A DNA stretch of 64,000 bases from Luidia sarsii (GCA_949987565.1 OX465101.1:20327624-20391623); one strand, 5' to 3'; positions 10,101-19,164 are shown, numbered from the stretch's first letter. Numbers and translations: made by a program. The notes: a model not told the origin generated them from the sequence alone.

Positions 10101-11441
10101 CTGGTGATAACCGCTGGCCAAATCCAAAGAAGAGAAGAACCTAGCGCCCACAGGCGCGTCAAGAAATTCAGATATTCTTGGTAAAGGAAAGGCATCTTTC
10201 TTAGTTCGAGAGTTTAACCTGCGATAATCGACGCACATTCTCAAACTTCCATCTTTCTTCTTGGCTAGCACGATCGGAGCAGAATATGGGCTATGACTGT
10301 CTTGGATTATGTCATGCTGTAATAATTTCTGGATATGGTCTTTAACTTGTTCATACTGGTTAGGAGGTATCCTTCGAAAAGTTTGCGTCACTGGAACGGA
10401 ATCTTCCGTGATTATCCTATGTTCTACCGTGCTAGTATCTCCTAAATCGTACTCATGATCAGCGAAGATGTGCCTATGCTTGTACAACAACTTCTTGATT
10501 TCTATTAACTGTTCCTGGGAACCTTCGAAACCGTTTAAGTCAAGGGGAACATCCTCTTGCGTATGAGATGGCTCTTGAATGCCCTCGTCTATTCGAGAAA
10601 TAATGATCTGATTGACAGAGGTCTTGAATTCGATCTGTGGATTGCCACTGACTACCTTATCTATAAAGCTTACAGAGCCAATCCGGGTTCCGGGTCGTAA
10701 AATAAATCCCGAAGTAGACACATTATCAATCCTGACAGGGAAAGTGCTACTCATTTCTACAAGAGTAGAGGCGGTCATAATTCCTACTGGAAGATGGTTG
10801 CTAACCCGTAAGGGTTCCACAACAGCCATTCCTGAAGAAGATAGATCGTCTACTTTAGACACTTCAGACATAACCGTAACAGAAGATTCAGGTGGGATAA
10901 AGATGTTGCGTTTACTTGCAGTCCTGACAAAACCTATTGCCTGGTGTTCAGTTCCGCTGGCTATTTCGTCTAGTGAGAAAACTGAATTCAATAGCGAAAA
11001 TGAAGCGGGATCCTTATCACTCTGCCTAATTTCGTCAACTAGAGGTCTTAAGATGTTCATCCCCAGCAGACCTGGAACTTGTCTCTTTTGATCGTTGTGC
11101 TCTTTGTTGGCTGAGTCTTTGATTATCAGAATACCGACGCGTGGTATCACTAAATCACGGTACTCAACGTCTACCTCGATATAGCCCAAATAAGGTATTT
11201 CAAGACCATTAGCTGAGGTAATTCTCAACCAGAGATTGTCGCAATGCAACTGTGCGTCAGACTCTTTGAATAAAGAGCGGAAACATTCCTCAGTCAAAGT
11301 AGAGACCTGGGATCCTGTATCAGCGAGACACACGACAGGTTTACCAGCTATGCATAGAGTTACTACGGGACATGTCCCTACAAACCGATCTTGGACAGAC
11401 ACATTCGAGTCCACAGCTTGTCTCCCAATCGACGGACTCAC
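7161..11441 (-). CDS. pol: Pol polyprotein (protease, RT, RNase H, integrase)
   Basis: An unbroken 1426-codon frame; its first codon is GTG, so it is not an independent start. Protease has DTGSQ at residues 41-45. Reverse transcriptase has MPFGLCGAPATFQ (472-484) and the catalytic YLDD (502-505). RNase H has Asp656/Asp658 and TDNN (728-731). Integrase has a zinc-binding region with His924, His929, Cys959 and Cys962, and a DDE triad at about Asp991, Asp1050 (SDQG) and Glu1086. A highly hydrophobic C-terminal tail (about 1340-1390) is unusual. The frame is -1 relative to gag, stays open upstream through the end of gag, and overlaps it by at least 45 nt, so Pol is probably made by -1 frameshifting. 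GGAAAAC just before the gag stop is a near-canonical slip site. Confidence 0.95.
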   Translation of the reverse strand: MSPSIGRQAVDSNVSVQDRFVGTCPVVTLCIAGKPVVCLADTGSQVSTLTEECFRSLFKESDAQLHCDNLWLRITSANGLEIPYLGYIEVDVEYRDLVIPRVGILIIKDSANKEHNDQKRQVPGLLGMNILRPLVDEIRQSDKDPASFSLLNSVFSLDEIASGTEHQAIGFVRTASKRNIFIPPESSVTVMSEVSKVDDLSSSGMAVVEPLRVSNHLPVGIMTASTLVEMSSTFPVRIDNVSTSGFILRPGTRIGSVSFIDKVVSGNPQIEFKTSVNQIIISRIDEGIQEPSHTQEDVPLDLNGFEGSQEQLIEIKKLLYKHRHIFADHEYDLGDTSTVEHRIITEDSVPVTQTFRRIPPNQYEQVKDHIQKLLQHDIIQDSHSPYSAPIVLAKKKDGSLRMCVDYRRLNSRTKKDAFPLPRISEFLDAPVGARFFSSLDLASGYHQVRVREEDREKTAFITPMGLYEYTRMPFGLCGAPATFQRLMQKCFGDLIYQLLFVYLDDICIYSKTFEEHLKHLDTVFTRLRQHNLKLKPSKCHLFVKEVHYLGHVLSEAGIKTDDEKTKCVREWPVPRTVRNLRSFLGFASYYRRFVPKFAELARPLHALVGVCQGHDPKYFRQRWSTECQQAFESLKNKFSSTPILAFADFTKPFVLDVDASLSGLGAVLSQVQEGQERVIAYASRTLRDSEKNMRNYSSRKLELLGLKWAVIDKFKEYLHGSQFTVRTDNNPLVHLKTAKLSAVEQRWAGELASFDFRIEYRPGRVNKNADGLSRQSEGDENTSSESPLIDGSNISNVVATCFLPVELQCTINNDIIELGSSRLQSNICSHISVFPSYTNQQMNKLQQEDVNIKRFLRYYSANRIPSSRERRAETPQVQAMLKQMKRFTVIDGVLYRDVKDPKAGILHQLVLPLCLKAKVLTSLHDQFGHQGMERTISLVRQRCYWSNMYADVKQWITNCERCVISKLPSPSTRNPLGHLVANKPLEVVAIDFTLLEPTSDRIENVLVVTDVFSKFTIAVPTKDQTAKTTANVLVKQWFMKYGAPMRIHSDQGRQFESDLIRQLCKLYNIAKTRTTSYHPQGNAQCERFNRTMHNLLRTLTNKQKRAWSSFLPELIYAYNSTPHASTGFSPFYLMFGRDPCLPIDALLDRGEKDSALNNDWVALHKSRLEESYRLARLKNDQERHKNKQIFDRKANPNIFKIGDHVYLRSHVKGRSKIQDHYRPEKYIIIAQPDPSNLVYVIEALDESGQRKTVNSVELKLVPSGLLSHKPRTKSIRHRLGSKTTPLGVSQQSSSSDSEYDIAVWIPGTEPEDSAIKGPRRSQRSAKGQHRNPFHLPKTVLSQQVVSCLLSDNPVAISLTLVILLLSLFLFNSFLLLELRLLLDSLTILLIFRFVYSLERTGLSRHYSRLKSIIVSVFRWLMEWTDG

Positions 11442-11455
11442 TACGACGGGAGAAT

Positions 11456-12466
11456 CTAGTTTTCCTGAGAGGAATTTCTGTCGATGGCTTCTTTCTTGAG
11501 CTTCTCGATCGTCTCTTGTGCCCCCTTCAGCTGAAGCTTAAAACATCTATCTTGAGTATGCCCCAAAGCTTTACAGAAATTACACTTCATCTTGGCTTTC
11601 CCTTGACCATTCCTACTGTATTCACCTGACGGCTTACTGGACTCCTGATTTGCGATAAGGTCACGTACAAGCTTATTTAGGTCATCCATCTGCTCTTGCT
11701 GTTTTTGGATCTGGAGTTGTTGTTTATGAACAAGATCTGTCAGTGTTTGTGTTTCCGCCATAAGGTTTGTCCTAGCTGCTTGAATGGAAACTTTCTGTCT
11801 CACAATATCGGGTTCCTCCGCCCAATCTATGGCTTCGGAGCGTAAGGCAAAGAAATCAACTGTAGGGGTTTCTTTTATCCTCCTCCTTAATTGTTTCCTC
11901 AAGAGGTTATCGGAAACGCCATCTGCGAACTGGTCACACAAAATCTGTTCCTTATGAGCAGACAAGTGAGGGGACTTACGACAGGCACGATCAAAGAGAT
12001 CAAGGAGTGCATGAGAGAAATCACGAATATTCTCCGTATCCCTCTGTTTCCTCTCAAAGAAAGATCTCTGCAGATGCACAGAAGATCCTTGCTCGCCGAA
12101 TACTTGCCTAAGAATAGTAAAAACATCTTCAATACTCTCCCTAGGCCTGAATTTTACCTCTTCACGAGCTGGTCCACTTAGATGTTGGAAGACAAAGTCA
12201 ACTTTATCGTCCTCAGACAAAGGGCGGGACTTAATTGTCGCCTTCACATCACAAGTCCAATCTTCTAATTTCAAAGGTACATCCGGTAACCCAGAATAAG
12301 CTGAGAGCTTCTTCTGACTCGGCATAAGAAGAAATGAAGGGTTTGGTTTAGCTTGGGATTCGACAGAGGCTGACTTTAGTTGTTGCTGCAATTTCTCGAT
12401 CTGAGCCAACATATCTACTTCAGACATCTTTACTTGGGGTCTAGGTGGTTTTCCCCCAGTTGCCAT
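11456..12466 (-). CDS. gag: Gag polyprotein with one CCHC knuckle
   Basis: Structural protein that forms the virus-like particle and packages element RNA. The longest frame begins at 12,574, but the likely start is the ATG at 12,464-12,466 (MATGGKPPRPQVKM), giving 336 residues; the upstream 36 codons look like leader. The middle has a retrotransposon-gag-type helical region with PLKLEDW and FVFQHLSG. The C-terminus carries a single zinc knuckle CNFCKALGHTQDRC (CX2CX4HX4C). A Gln-rich coiled-coil-like stretch precedes it. The stop is followed in the -1 frame by pol. Confidence 0.9.
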   Translation of the reverse strand: MATGGKPPRPQVKMSEVDMLAQIEKLQQQLKSASVESQAKPNPSFLLMPSQKKLSAYSGLPDVPLKLEDWTCDVKATIKSRPLSEDDKVDFVFQHLSGPAREEVKFRPRESIEDVFTILRQVFGEQGSSVHLQRSFFERKQRDTENIRDFSHALLDLFDRACRKSPHLSAHKEQILCDQFADGVSDNLLRKQLRRRIKETPTVDFFALRSEAIDWAEEPDIVRQKVSIQAARTNLMAETQTLTDLVHKQQLQIQKQQEQMDDLNKLVRDLIANQESSKPSGEYSRNGQGKAKMKCNFCKALGHTQDRCFKLQLKGAQETIEKLKKEAIDRNSSQEN

Positions 12467-13361
12467 GACTAAGTGATCAACACAAGATCCCTGCTGTTTA
12501 CATGGAAAGAAGGTTAGTACACAGGCGGGCACGGCACTGATGACGAATGCAAATGCGAGCAAACCGGTATGCATTACCTTACGTATACGCGAAGCCGATA
12601 AGAGAATTTACGCACGGGATGAATCAGTATAGGAGCAGCAGTGAACCGGCCAGGTAGTGTAGGATTGGCAGTTTCAGCGTAGATTGTAGTGAATGAGGTG
12701 AGGCACGAGATGTGGAAGACCACGACTGTCCAGCAGAACTTCAAGCTGTAGTTCGGGATAAATAAAGACAAGTACAATATTGATTAAGTGCAATATTCAA
12801 ACCGACAAACTTGGATTCTGGCAGCCTAAAGTCCGATTCCAGACAAGTCCAAGCAAGAAAGGTAAGTCGCACACGGCAAGGCACTGTGCAATCAAACTGG
12901 ATATCCACCAAACCAGTTGAATTAACTGTTATTATTTGGGGTGCGTTTTTCAGAATCAGCAAAACGTTTAAAGCAAAGATCAGATGCTATTATCTGGGGT
13001 TTTGGGGTTTGTTTTTCAAACCACCATTAGTGGGTAATAAGACTACTGATGACTATTGTTGCTGTCTCCTGGCGCAGCAAATGTTCATGTCACATCAGTC
13101 TCGGGGCACGGGGTACAGCAATGTCACTCCAGTATGCTTTTAGATCTCCAGGAAGAAGTGAAGGATGCTCCCTCGACTATGTCAGATGGTGCGCCTCGGT
13201 TGTCTCCCGGGGAACCAGAACGAAGTCAATCCCAGCACCAGCAATGTAGAATGTCTCCACTCCAGGCCAGATGAAATCCCACGTTCTTTGCCAAATACAC
13301 ATACGACTGTCGTTTGTCTAAATGATCTTTGTTTATCTCTTCACGCCCCTCTCTTTAGGGG
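12467..13361 (-). other. retrotransposon leader
   Basis: Region between the primer-binding site and the gag start on the minus strand. It probably carries dimerisation and packaging signals, which cannot be read from the sequence. Open frames on either strand look incidental. Confidence 0.6.
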
Positions 13362-13379
13362 ATCCTGCCGACTACGCCA
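13362..13379 (-). promoter_or_regulatory. primer-binding site, tRNA-Ser type
   Basis: The plus strand reads ATCCTGCCGACTACGCCA, matching 18 nt of the 3' end of animal tRNA-Ser (AGA/UGA family) including CCA. It lies 5 nt from the 5' LTR, the expected place for priming minus-strand DNA synthesis. Confidence 0.85.
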
Positions 13380-13384
13380 AAAAT

Positions 13385-14584
13385 TGTAACCAAGTACTAA
13401 ATGAGGACACTCAGGACGAGTCGTGAAGAAAATAAAACTGAGATGCAAATAAATTTCCTCTCTACCCAAATTTATTAAAGTTGAGGGTGCCTGCTCGGCA
13501 AAGATAGAGGAACATAAGCTTGTACATAAACTAAAACAAACGACAGTCGAAATGTGCTGAAGTAAGCTCTGTAAACATGAGAAAAAACAATATCACACAA
13601 TAAGTACCGGTTCCGAACCGGGAAAGAGGACGGAAAATACTAATTGCCTCAGCTTTCTGTTCAGTTCTTATAATTAAACAGATTTATCCCAAAAAAATGC
13701 GGACCTGGCGTTTTGGTCCCAACAGGATATTTACATTTTGGCCATTCTAGTCCGTAAGCAATTTGCATCATTTTTACAAATTTCCTTGAAACAGATATAT
13801 CTGTACAACGTCATATCGACATCATTTTGCAATTTGCATTGCATTTTTTAGTGGAGACAAATGAAACAATTACTTTATTCACTTTTGAACTGTACTCTCT
13901 ATATTACATTACTTTAAACATACCAGTGGCAATGTGTGTCGTGGGGCTGCCGATCACTATAAGCCTCACAGGGTCTGTACAGTACATGCTGTAAAAGAAA
14001 TTCCAGAACTTCGAATAAATAAATTGCGGCTTGATCAAATAAAACATAGAAGATTGAACTACTAAGCTTGAGATTCATTTTTTTTTCCTCAGGCCGCACC
14101 ACCCTTTAACCATGTCTCGGTCGGGCTATCCTCAAAAAATCTATTTACATTATATTAAAAAAACACTTAAAGGACTTACCGGGCCAGCAGTGGTCTCACA
14201 TGCTCGTGCCTCCCCGAAGATAGTATTGGAGAACGAATTTCAGTTTTCAACGAAAGAGGTGGAAAAGGGAGCTGTGTGTATGCTCCGATGTCCGGCGTAC
14301 AAATGCACTGGCCAAAACTGCCACACCCTACACGAAGGCCACGTCTCACTACAGCCAGTGAGTAGCCATACAACAAAAGGCCTCGCAAGTATTTAAACTA
14401 TGCGCCCGAACTTAAGATTACCGATAGAGGGCGTTCGCGGGTGCGCAGGGGAAATTAACAATAATTATGTACAAGACGCACTTTTCCACGTCAAAAGCGC
14501 GAGCAAACGTATGCGTTATTTATTTGTATTATGTACAGGACCTGGCAGCGAAATTAAAATGAAACCTAAGTCTGGCTGGTCACA
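13385..14584 (-). repeat. 5' LTR of the gypsy element
   Basis: Same 1200-bp sequence as 5629-6828. It should contain the element promoter and, on the minus strand, drive gag-pol. The right flank TTTA (14585-14588) completes the target duplication. Confidence 0.95.
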
Positions 14585-14588
14585 TTTA

Positions 14589-15025
14589 GTAGCACAGCGT
14601 GATCGTAGTCGTAACTCGTATGCAGCCATGCGGCCGCTGTGCACGTGCGCTTTGCAGTATACAGTGTGTGCAAAGACGTGTTGTGTCATGTCACATGTGC
14701 CGCGCGTAGGCTGGTTTCGGCCCTACTGCTCCTGTAGTGTTATTATGTCTTTACCTAGAGGCGGAAACCATACCTATAGACTTGCCAATCTTGCTAATGT
14801 CGCGAAGGGAAATCGGTCATAACTTAAAATAATAGTTAGTAATACGCTACTTTCATCGTTTGTCTCCGAATGTTGTTTCCGCGTAATTTAATATTATTCC
14901 CTTCGTTATTATTGTGGTATGAATAGTAGTATGAATAGAAAGAAGGGAATACAGAACGAGAACGACTTCTTGTTGGTGAAAATAATTTGAACCACCACTA
15001 AAAATACCCTAGCTGATGTCGATGT
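14589..15025. other. no gene seen
   Basis: AT-rich flank between the retrotransposon and the microsatellite. No motif or element end recognised. Confidence 0.4.
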
Positions 15026-15029
15026 CGCT

Positions 15030-15235
15030 GATGTCGTACATGTACACGTACATGTACGATGTACGTGTACATGTACAATGTACGTGTACATGTACAGGTA
15101 CAATGTACCTGTACACGTACATGTACATGTACATGTACATGTACGTGTACAGGTACATGTACTGTACACGTACAGTACATGTATACGTACAACATGTACA
15201 TGTACATGTACATGTACGTCCTTACATGTACACGG
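15030..15235. repeat. TACATG/GTAC palindromic microsatellite
   Basis: About 200 bp built of TACATG, TACGTG and GTAC words. TACATGTACATG is its own reverse complement, so open frames appear on both strands and are artefacts. Shorter arrays occur at 22.92, 26.2, 29.85, 30.4, 31.1, 35.95 and 55.05 kb. Confidence 0.9.
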
Positions 15236-15319
15236 GCACGTTGCAGCCGGCCGGTCACGTTGTTTCGAGACTTGCGTTTTTTTTATAAAATCGCAAAGCG
15301 CGCGCTTCGTGTCTGTTAA

Positions 15320-16024
15320 TTAACCACTTCGCGCCGGGACCTCCGAATCCGGAGGTCAATTGGATTGCCTTTGTAACGGGGCCCTCCGAATCCGGGCACC
15401 ACTATTGTCCACATTCTAAACAAAGACTCTTTTCAGCTTAGAACAAAGCATTATGAATCAGTACAAAGACCCTTTTTGACGCACGTTGCCACATGAATTG
15501 CAAGATTAGCAGCAGTAATTGTGCAATTGTGGGACTTTTACTGTGGAGGATCGAGGGATACCGCGCTGCAGCTGAAAGCACGCGGGGGACATTGTCTTTG
15601 CATGCCACACAGCCCAACGGTCGTCGGTCTGGCATTGGAATTCCCCCCACATTCTTTACCGTAATCTGTACGCTCGTTTGTGGCCGACCAACTCGAAGAT
15701 TTGACTGCCTGGAGTGGAGGCTGGAGTCTGCGGTCAGGGATTGTCAGCAGCGTACACGAACCCACACACACACGTCCGTTACGGTCCATTGACAACGCAC
15801 AAAGGGCCCTTTTTCGAACGGATAATCTCTTGACAAAGGCCACAACGACGTCCGAATTGTGCCAGGTTTTACTCTCTTGTACCCATAGTATACCCTTATT
15901 GATTTATTTCACAGAAATATATTGTTCCGATTGTTTTAGCAAGATTTTAAAATGATGCATTGTTCAAAAACCCCCGTATGGCGGTCATCGGCGCTGAAAA
16001 CCCCCCCGGCGCGAAGTGGTTTTA
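15320..16024. mobile_element. piggyBac-like MITE
   Basis: Inverted ends ACCACTTCGCGCCGGG (15,322-15,337) and its reverse complement (about 16,006-16,020) lie next to TTA/TTAA words. The CACTTCGCGCC end resembles piggyBac-family termini, which target TTAA. A GACCGCCATACGGG subterminal word lies near the right end. No transposase is present, so it would be non-autonomous. Confidence 0.45.
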
Positions 16025-16077
16025 AGGGAAGTTGGGTTTCAGGGTCAAGCAACGTGTGCGACCTCTTAGTACCAGAG

Positions 16078-16207
16078 ATAGACCGTTTTCAGTTGAACTC
16101 AGTGAGTATGAACGCAAGGGGTTTGCAATGAGATATTTACCTCCCGCTTAGCTGTGACCGCAAATGATAGACCTTTTTCGGTCTCCGTAGTACGGTGTCT
16201 GAACATA
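16078..16207. repeat. second copy of the 5.1-kb inverted-repeat family
   Basis: The reverse complement shares GTTCAGACACCGTACT and AGATAGACC...TTTTCAGTT with 5106-5160. Other parts have diverged. Confidence 0.45.
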
Positions 16208-16924
16208 GCCTAAGTCAGCTGTGCATACAAACAACTCCACATGCACGGCGGCAAGTTTTGAACTCGTCGTAGTTGTACTACTACTACTACTACTGCTTTT
16301 TACTACAGTATTACTAGTTAATTGTGCCATGGTTGTATCATGGATTGGAGGTATACTTGTTTTGTTGAAAGATGATTAACTTTTGCGCTGTCCTTGGCTA
16401 TGGAAGCAGGGGGGTCGTGATAAGAAATATTTGTATCGTTTACCCGCTGTACTGACAAGAGAGGTGACGCAGCTCGAACACTTTCGCTAAAAAGATGGAC
16501 GAAATGGATGTCGCGGGTTAATTGTGTATGGATCTATTTCAGCAATAAAGCCGAGAATGTCGAGAGAACTGTAATAAGCCGACCGTGCAGCATTCGAATT
16601 CCCCATGATGACTAACGTAACGTTTAACGAACACAAACGTGCGAGCGAAAGCGTATGTGTGTACTCCAAGATGGCGGATCTCGCTGTTGCTAGTAGCAAC
16701 GTGACGTCAGTAAGAAGGGTCTATAGATATCTTAGCTCTAATATAATCGCGGGCGAACCAGGCGATCACACCTAACATGGTAATTTGTAAAAATAAAACA
16801 GCGCATAGCAATGCTTAGTAATGCTATTAGCAATGGTCAGTAATGCTATTAGCAATGAAGGGGTTGTTCATCGCGGTGGTGCAGATAAGTGGAAAGGGTG
16901 ATCAAAGTCACGCGATGTGCCGTT
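16208..16924. other. no gene seen
   Basis: Contains a short TAC repeat (16,272-16,293) and, at 16,806-16,857, near-tandem copies of a TAGTAATGCTATTAGCAATG word just downstream (minus strand) of the Penelope-like tail. No coding region supported. Confidence 0.4.
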
Positions 16925-16928
16925 GCTG

Positions 16929-16973
16929 GTGGCGACGTTTCGGTTGCTAACTGCGAACCTTCATCAGGCAACT
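16929..16973 (-). ncRNA. hammerhead ribozyme motif on a Penelope-like tail
   Basis: On the minus strand the canonical core CTGATGA (16,961-16,967) is followed by a stem-loop (GGTT...AACC, extended by GC/GC around one bulged C), then GAAA and CGTC (16,934-16,941). This is the order and spacing of a minimal type I hammerhead with a very short helix III. Helix I is weak (two pairs, a mismatch, two pairs). It lies about 180 nt downstream of the endonuclease frame of the same strand. Hammerheads of this kind are known from Penelope-like elements; activity here is inferred. Confidence 0.65.
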
Positions 16974-17153
16974 GAAGAATGCGCGCTGTGGCGTCTGTTT
17001 ATGTCCGCTTCGCCGGTTCCTGTGTACCGGTTTGCGGACGTCGTAGTGGTGATCGTGCGGTTTGGCGCGCGATTCTGGCGTCCACTAGCGGCCCCGTCTG
17101 TGGTGGGTCGGCGGTCGTGGCGTCTGATGGTGGGGAGCCAGAAACCGGGGATG

Positions 17154-17675
17154 TCAATGCGACTGATGTCGATTGATGTTGTTTCGGCGAAGTCGGATGT
17201 GGACACGCCTGGTGTACCAATGTTGTTCTCGGTCAATACACCGTACATCGTCCCAATTGGGGCGGTGACCAGCTCCCGAAGCGTGTTCGGCTACCGCCGA
17301 TCCGTCCACACGGGAGAGTCTCACGTCGCGTTGATGCTCCTTGATTCTCTCACCGATGGGCCGGCCTGTTTCGCCGATGTAGACCTGGTTGCACTCGCCA
17401 CACGGAATCTCGTAGACGACACCTCCGCGTCTTTCCGGGGGGACAGGGTCCTTGGGGTGGACGAGTTGGTTCCTCAAGGTGGTTGAGGAACAAAACACGG
17501 TGCGGATACCGTGTCCCTCTAGGATTCTCCTTAACTGTCCGGAGACGCCGTCCATGAAGGGGAGTACAGCGAATGACTTGTACTCAACCCGCTCCGTATC
17601 GGTGCTCACCTTAGGTCTCGAAGAGCGACGTATGAAAGGGGTTGGTATCCGTTCGCTTCTCAATGAGGATGCCAC
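17154..17675 (-). CDS. Penelope-like element GIY-YIG endonuclease, C-terminal part
   Basis: The frame has the GIY-YIG signature in the form VYEIPC...VYIGETGRPIGERIKEH with the conserved Arg, a later AEHASGAGH segment and a catalytic-type Glu in IDREQHW. This is the endonuclease domain fused to the C-terminus of EN-plus Penelope-like reverse transcriptases, which nicks the target for reverse transcription. The first codon is GTG (17,673-17,675), so it is a truncated frame, not a true start. The RT part is missing because the sequence joins the virus-like duplication at about 17,659. The hammerhead motif lies downstream. No stop interrupts the domain. Confidence 0.8.
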   Translation of the reverse strand: MASSLRSERIPTPFIRRSSRPKVSTDTERVEYKSFAVLPFMDGVSGQLRRILEGHGIRTVFCSSTTLRNQLVHPKDPVPPERRGGVVYEIPCGECNQVYIGETGRPIGERIKEHQRDVRLSRVDGSAVAEHASGAGHRPNWDDVRCIDREQHWYTRRVHIRLRRNNINRHQSH

Positions 17676-18061
17676 GCTCGCTGAGCGCGTACGGACCTTG
17701 TTTCGCGAGCAGGGGTGACCATCGCGTCCATCTTAACCGCTATTGGGATGGCAATATCCACCCTCGTTCTAGCTCTGAGAGGTGGTGGCGCACAAACACC
17801 CCACCAACACCACCACCACCACCCTCCGACAAAGGAGGGTTGAAGGAATGGGTTAAAAAACACCTGCAGTCTCTTGGACGCGCCCTGGCTAATCTAGCGT
17901 GTAAAGCGGCAGCGGCCCTTCCGGGTATCATCGGGTCTATCGTTTCCTGGCTCCTCTCACTTCTCGCGCGGACAGCCAACTGGCTAGGAGAAAATCTTTG
18001 GGCGATGGCTCTGGCGGTAGGAGGCCTCCTCTTGGTGGCTGCCCCGGACTGGCTATCGTAG
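17665..18061 (+). pseudogene. membrane-protein gene of virus-like element, 3' part, copy 1
   Basis: Begins in one frame with AERVRTLFREQG and a stop, and continues in a second with hydrophobic ILTAIGMAISTLVLAL. In a third frame it runs through a Pro/Ser linker to KEWVKKHLQSLG and two further hydrophobic stretches (LPGIIGSIVSWLLSLL, LWAMALAVGGLLLVAA), ending at the TAG at 18,059. The frame changes are shared with copy 2, so decay preceded duplication. The layout (amphipathic Lys-rich segment plus several membrane helices) resembles, from memory, a recurrent membrane protein of invertebrate Polinton-like-virus loci. It converges on the minus-strand gene with a 9-nt overlap. Confidence 0.5.
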
Positions 18062-18356
18062 AAGCCAAATCGCTGCTAATACTATCGCGACCCCGCCCAC
18101 GATCGACCAGGGCTGTTTTTTCGTCCTCATGCGCCGAGGCTGTCCTGGTTGTGAGTTGTACGAGCTCGCTGATGTTGGGCGTGGTTGTGGGTTGTTTAGG
18201 CCCGTCGGTGTCGGGCGCTGCCTCCGTCGGGAGACTGACCATCGGTTGTACGAGTCCTTTCTCACCGGTGTCGTTCGCATATCCGGAGTGGGCGTCGCTC
18301 TTATTTATATCCCTATTCACACCCAGATGATTCTCGGCAGAAGCAATGGTTATCAT
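18053..18356 (-). pseudogene. Ser/Thr/Pro-rich protein with C-terminal membrane anchor, copy 1
   Basis: Two overlapping minus-strand frames. One gives a low-complexity N-terminal region (AAPDTDGPKQPTTTPN), the other ends in a clear membrane segment (WSIVGGVAIVLAAIWLLR) at the stop at 18,053-18,055. The natural gene may switch between them or use the second throughout. A tail-anchored protein with a mucin-like stalk fits a surface or virion membrane protein, which is inference only. It lies directly downstream of the capsid-like gene. Confidence 0.4.
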
Positions 18357-18361
18357 TTTTG

Positions 18362-19117
18362 TAGCCCACCACCCGCTCGTAGACGATAGTCGTTCGGCTC
18401 ATATACTGATTGCGAATCGACTTGGCAAGCGCGGGCAGGGTGACCATGTCGTACTCTAGCGAAATGTTTTCTATGTCGTAACTATAGCGGCGGCGTCGCC
18501 GGTGGCCTGGATGACGCGGTCTTGGGAGTTGAAGGTGAGTTCGTACTCGAGCCTGTCTCCTAGCCCCGACTGGTAGAACGGCATGTGATTTTCGAGGAAT
18601 TGAAAGTCGAGAGGCGTGTAGAAACGATTGCCGTAGGCGATTGAGATGGCATTGTCCTCATCCGCGTCATCCTCACCATCGCCGGCGCCAACGCGCAGCT
18701 TCGTCGCGTTCCGTTCCTCCGTAGCATCAATACCCTGATAGTGGGCATTCCCCCTTTCCCACCTCGTCTTCCACAGGTCTAGGTAGCAGTGGTTCACGTC
18801 GCTGTCATCGATGGACATCACCTCGTTGCCCGAGATCTTGATGGTGGTTTTTCTTACAATCGCGCGGCCGATGTTCTGAACCACGGTTCGGTTGGCGTCA
18901 GTTGACGTCAGGCTGATCGTAAACGCGAGCCGCGTCGTCCCTGGGACGATAACATCGTTGGCGCCGAGATTTGGGAACCGTACAAGGAGCTGTTGGTTTT
19001 GCTCGATGGTCGAGGGGTTGTTGGTGACTACCACGCTCTGGCGCACCCCCTTGACCCCTAGGGGTCTCTCAGTCTGCGGTAAGGGTTGAGCTTATGCCCG
19101 TAGTTAAAGGAAGCCAT
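18362..19117 (-). pseudogene. capsid-like gene (Polinton-like-virus/Maverick type), decayed
   Basis: Starts at the ATG at 19,115-19,117. After about 19 codons the frame breaks near 19,055-19,064, continues as the long frame 18,471-19,046, breaks again near 18,480, and is recognisable to about 18,362 (segment DIENISLEYDMVTLPAL). The long frame contains QNQQLLVRFPNLG, LDFQFLENHMPFYQ and YELTFNSQDRVI. From memory these are typical of a double-jelly-roll major-capsid-like protein widespread in invertebrate endogenous DNA viruses and Polinton-like elements. The 3' end is cut by the duplication. Two frameshifts make this copy non-functional. The fold assignment is an inference to be checked by structure prediction. 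Confidence 0.5.
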
Positions 19118-19164
19118 GGCTATAATTATTAGACGGGTACGGCAAATGTTTAATATAACTCAAC

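Larger units (their letters stand above)
5629..14584 (-). mobile_element. complete Ty3/gypsy LTR retrotransposon
   Basis: An 8956-bp element with two 1200-bp LTRs, both TG...CA, flanked by the 4-bp target duplication TTTA (5625-5628 and 14585-14588). On the minus strand the order is LTR, tRNA-Ser-type primer site, Gag, Pol (protease, reverse transcriptase, RNase H, integrase), LTR. No envelope gene lies between pol and the 3' LTR. The LTRs looked identical wherever compared, and gag and pol are open throughout, so the insertion is recent and may be competent. The domain order is Ty3/gypsy (Metaviridae); the exact clade was not determined. Confidence 0.95.
17659..18374. repeat. copy 1 of a 0.72-kb duplication
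   Basis: Direct repeat of 19,578-20,308, differing by a few substitutions and small indels (copy 2 has GGCA inserted in the first 30 bp and several bases added near the right end). It carries the 3' part of a plus-strand gene and a minus-strand gene that converge. The inner breakpoint near GTGGTGGGCTACAA is shared. Confidence 0.9.

Noticed and set aside
15016..15323. Several overlapping frames rich in Met, Tyr, Thr, Cys, Val and His on both strands
   Set aside because: They are translations of the TACATG microsatellite in different frames and not genes.
17937..18060. Long minus-strand frame extending past the membrane-anchor stop
   Set aside because: It is the shadow of the plus-strand membrane gene; the membrane-anchor frame ending at 18,053 is more plausible.
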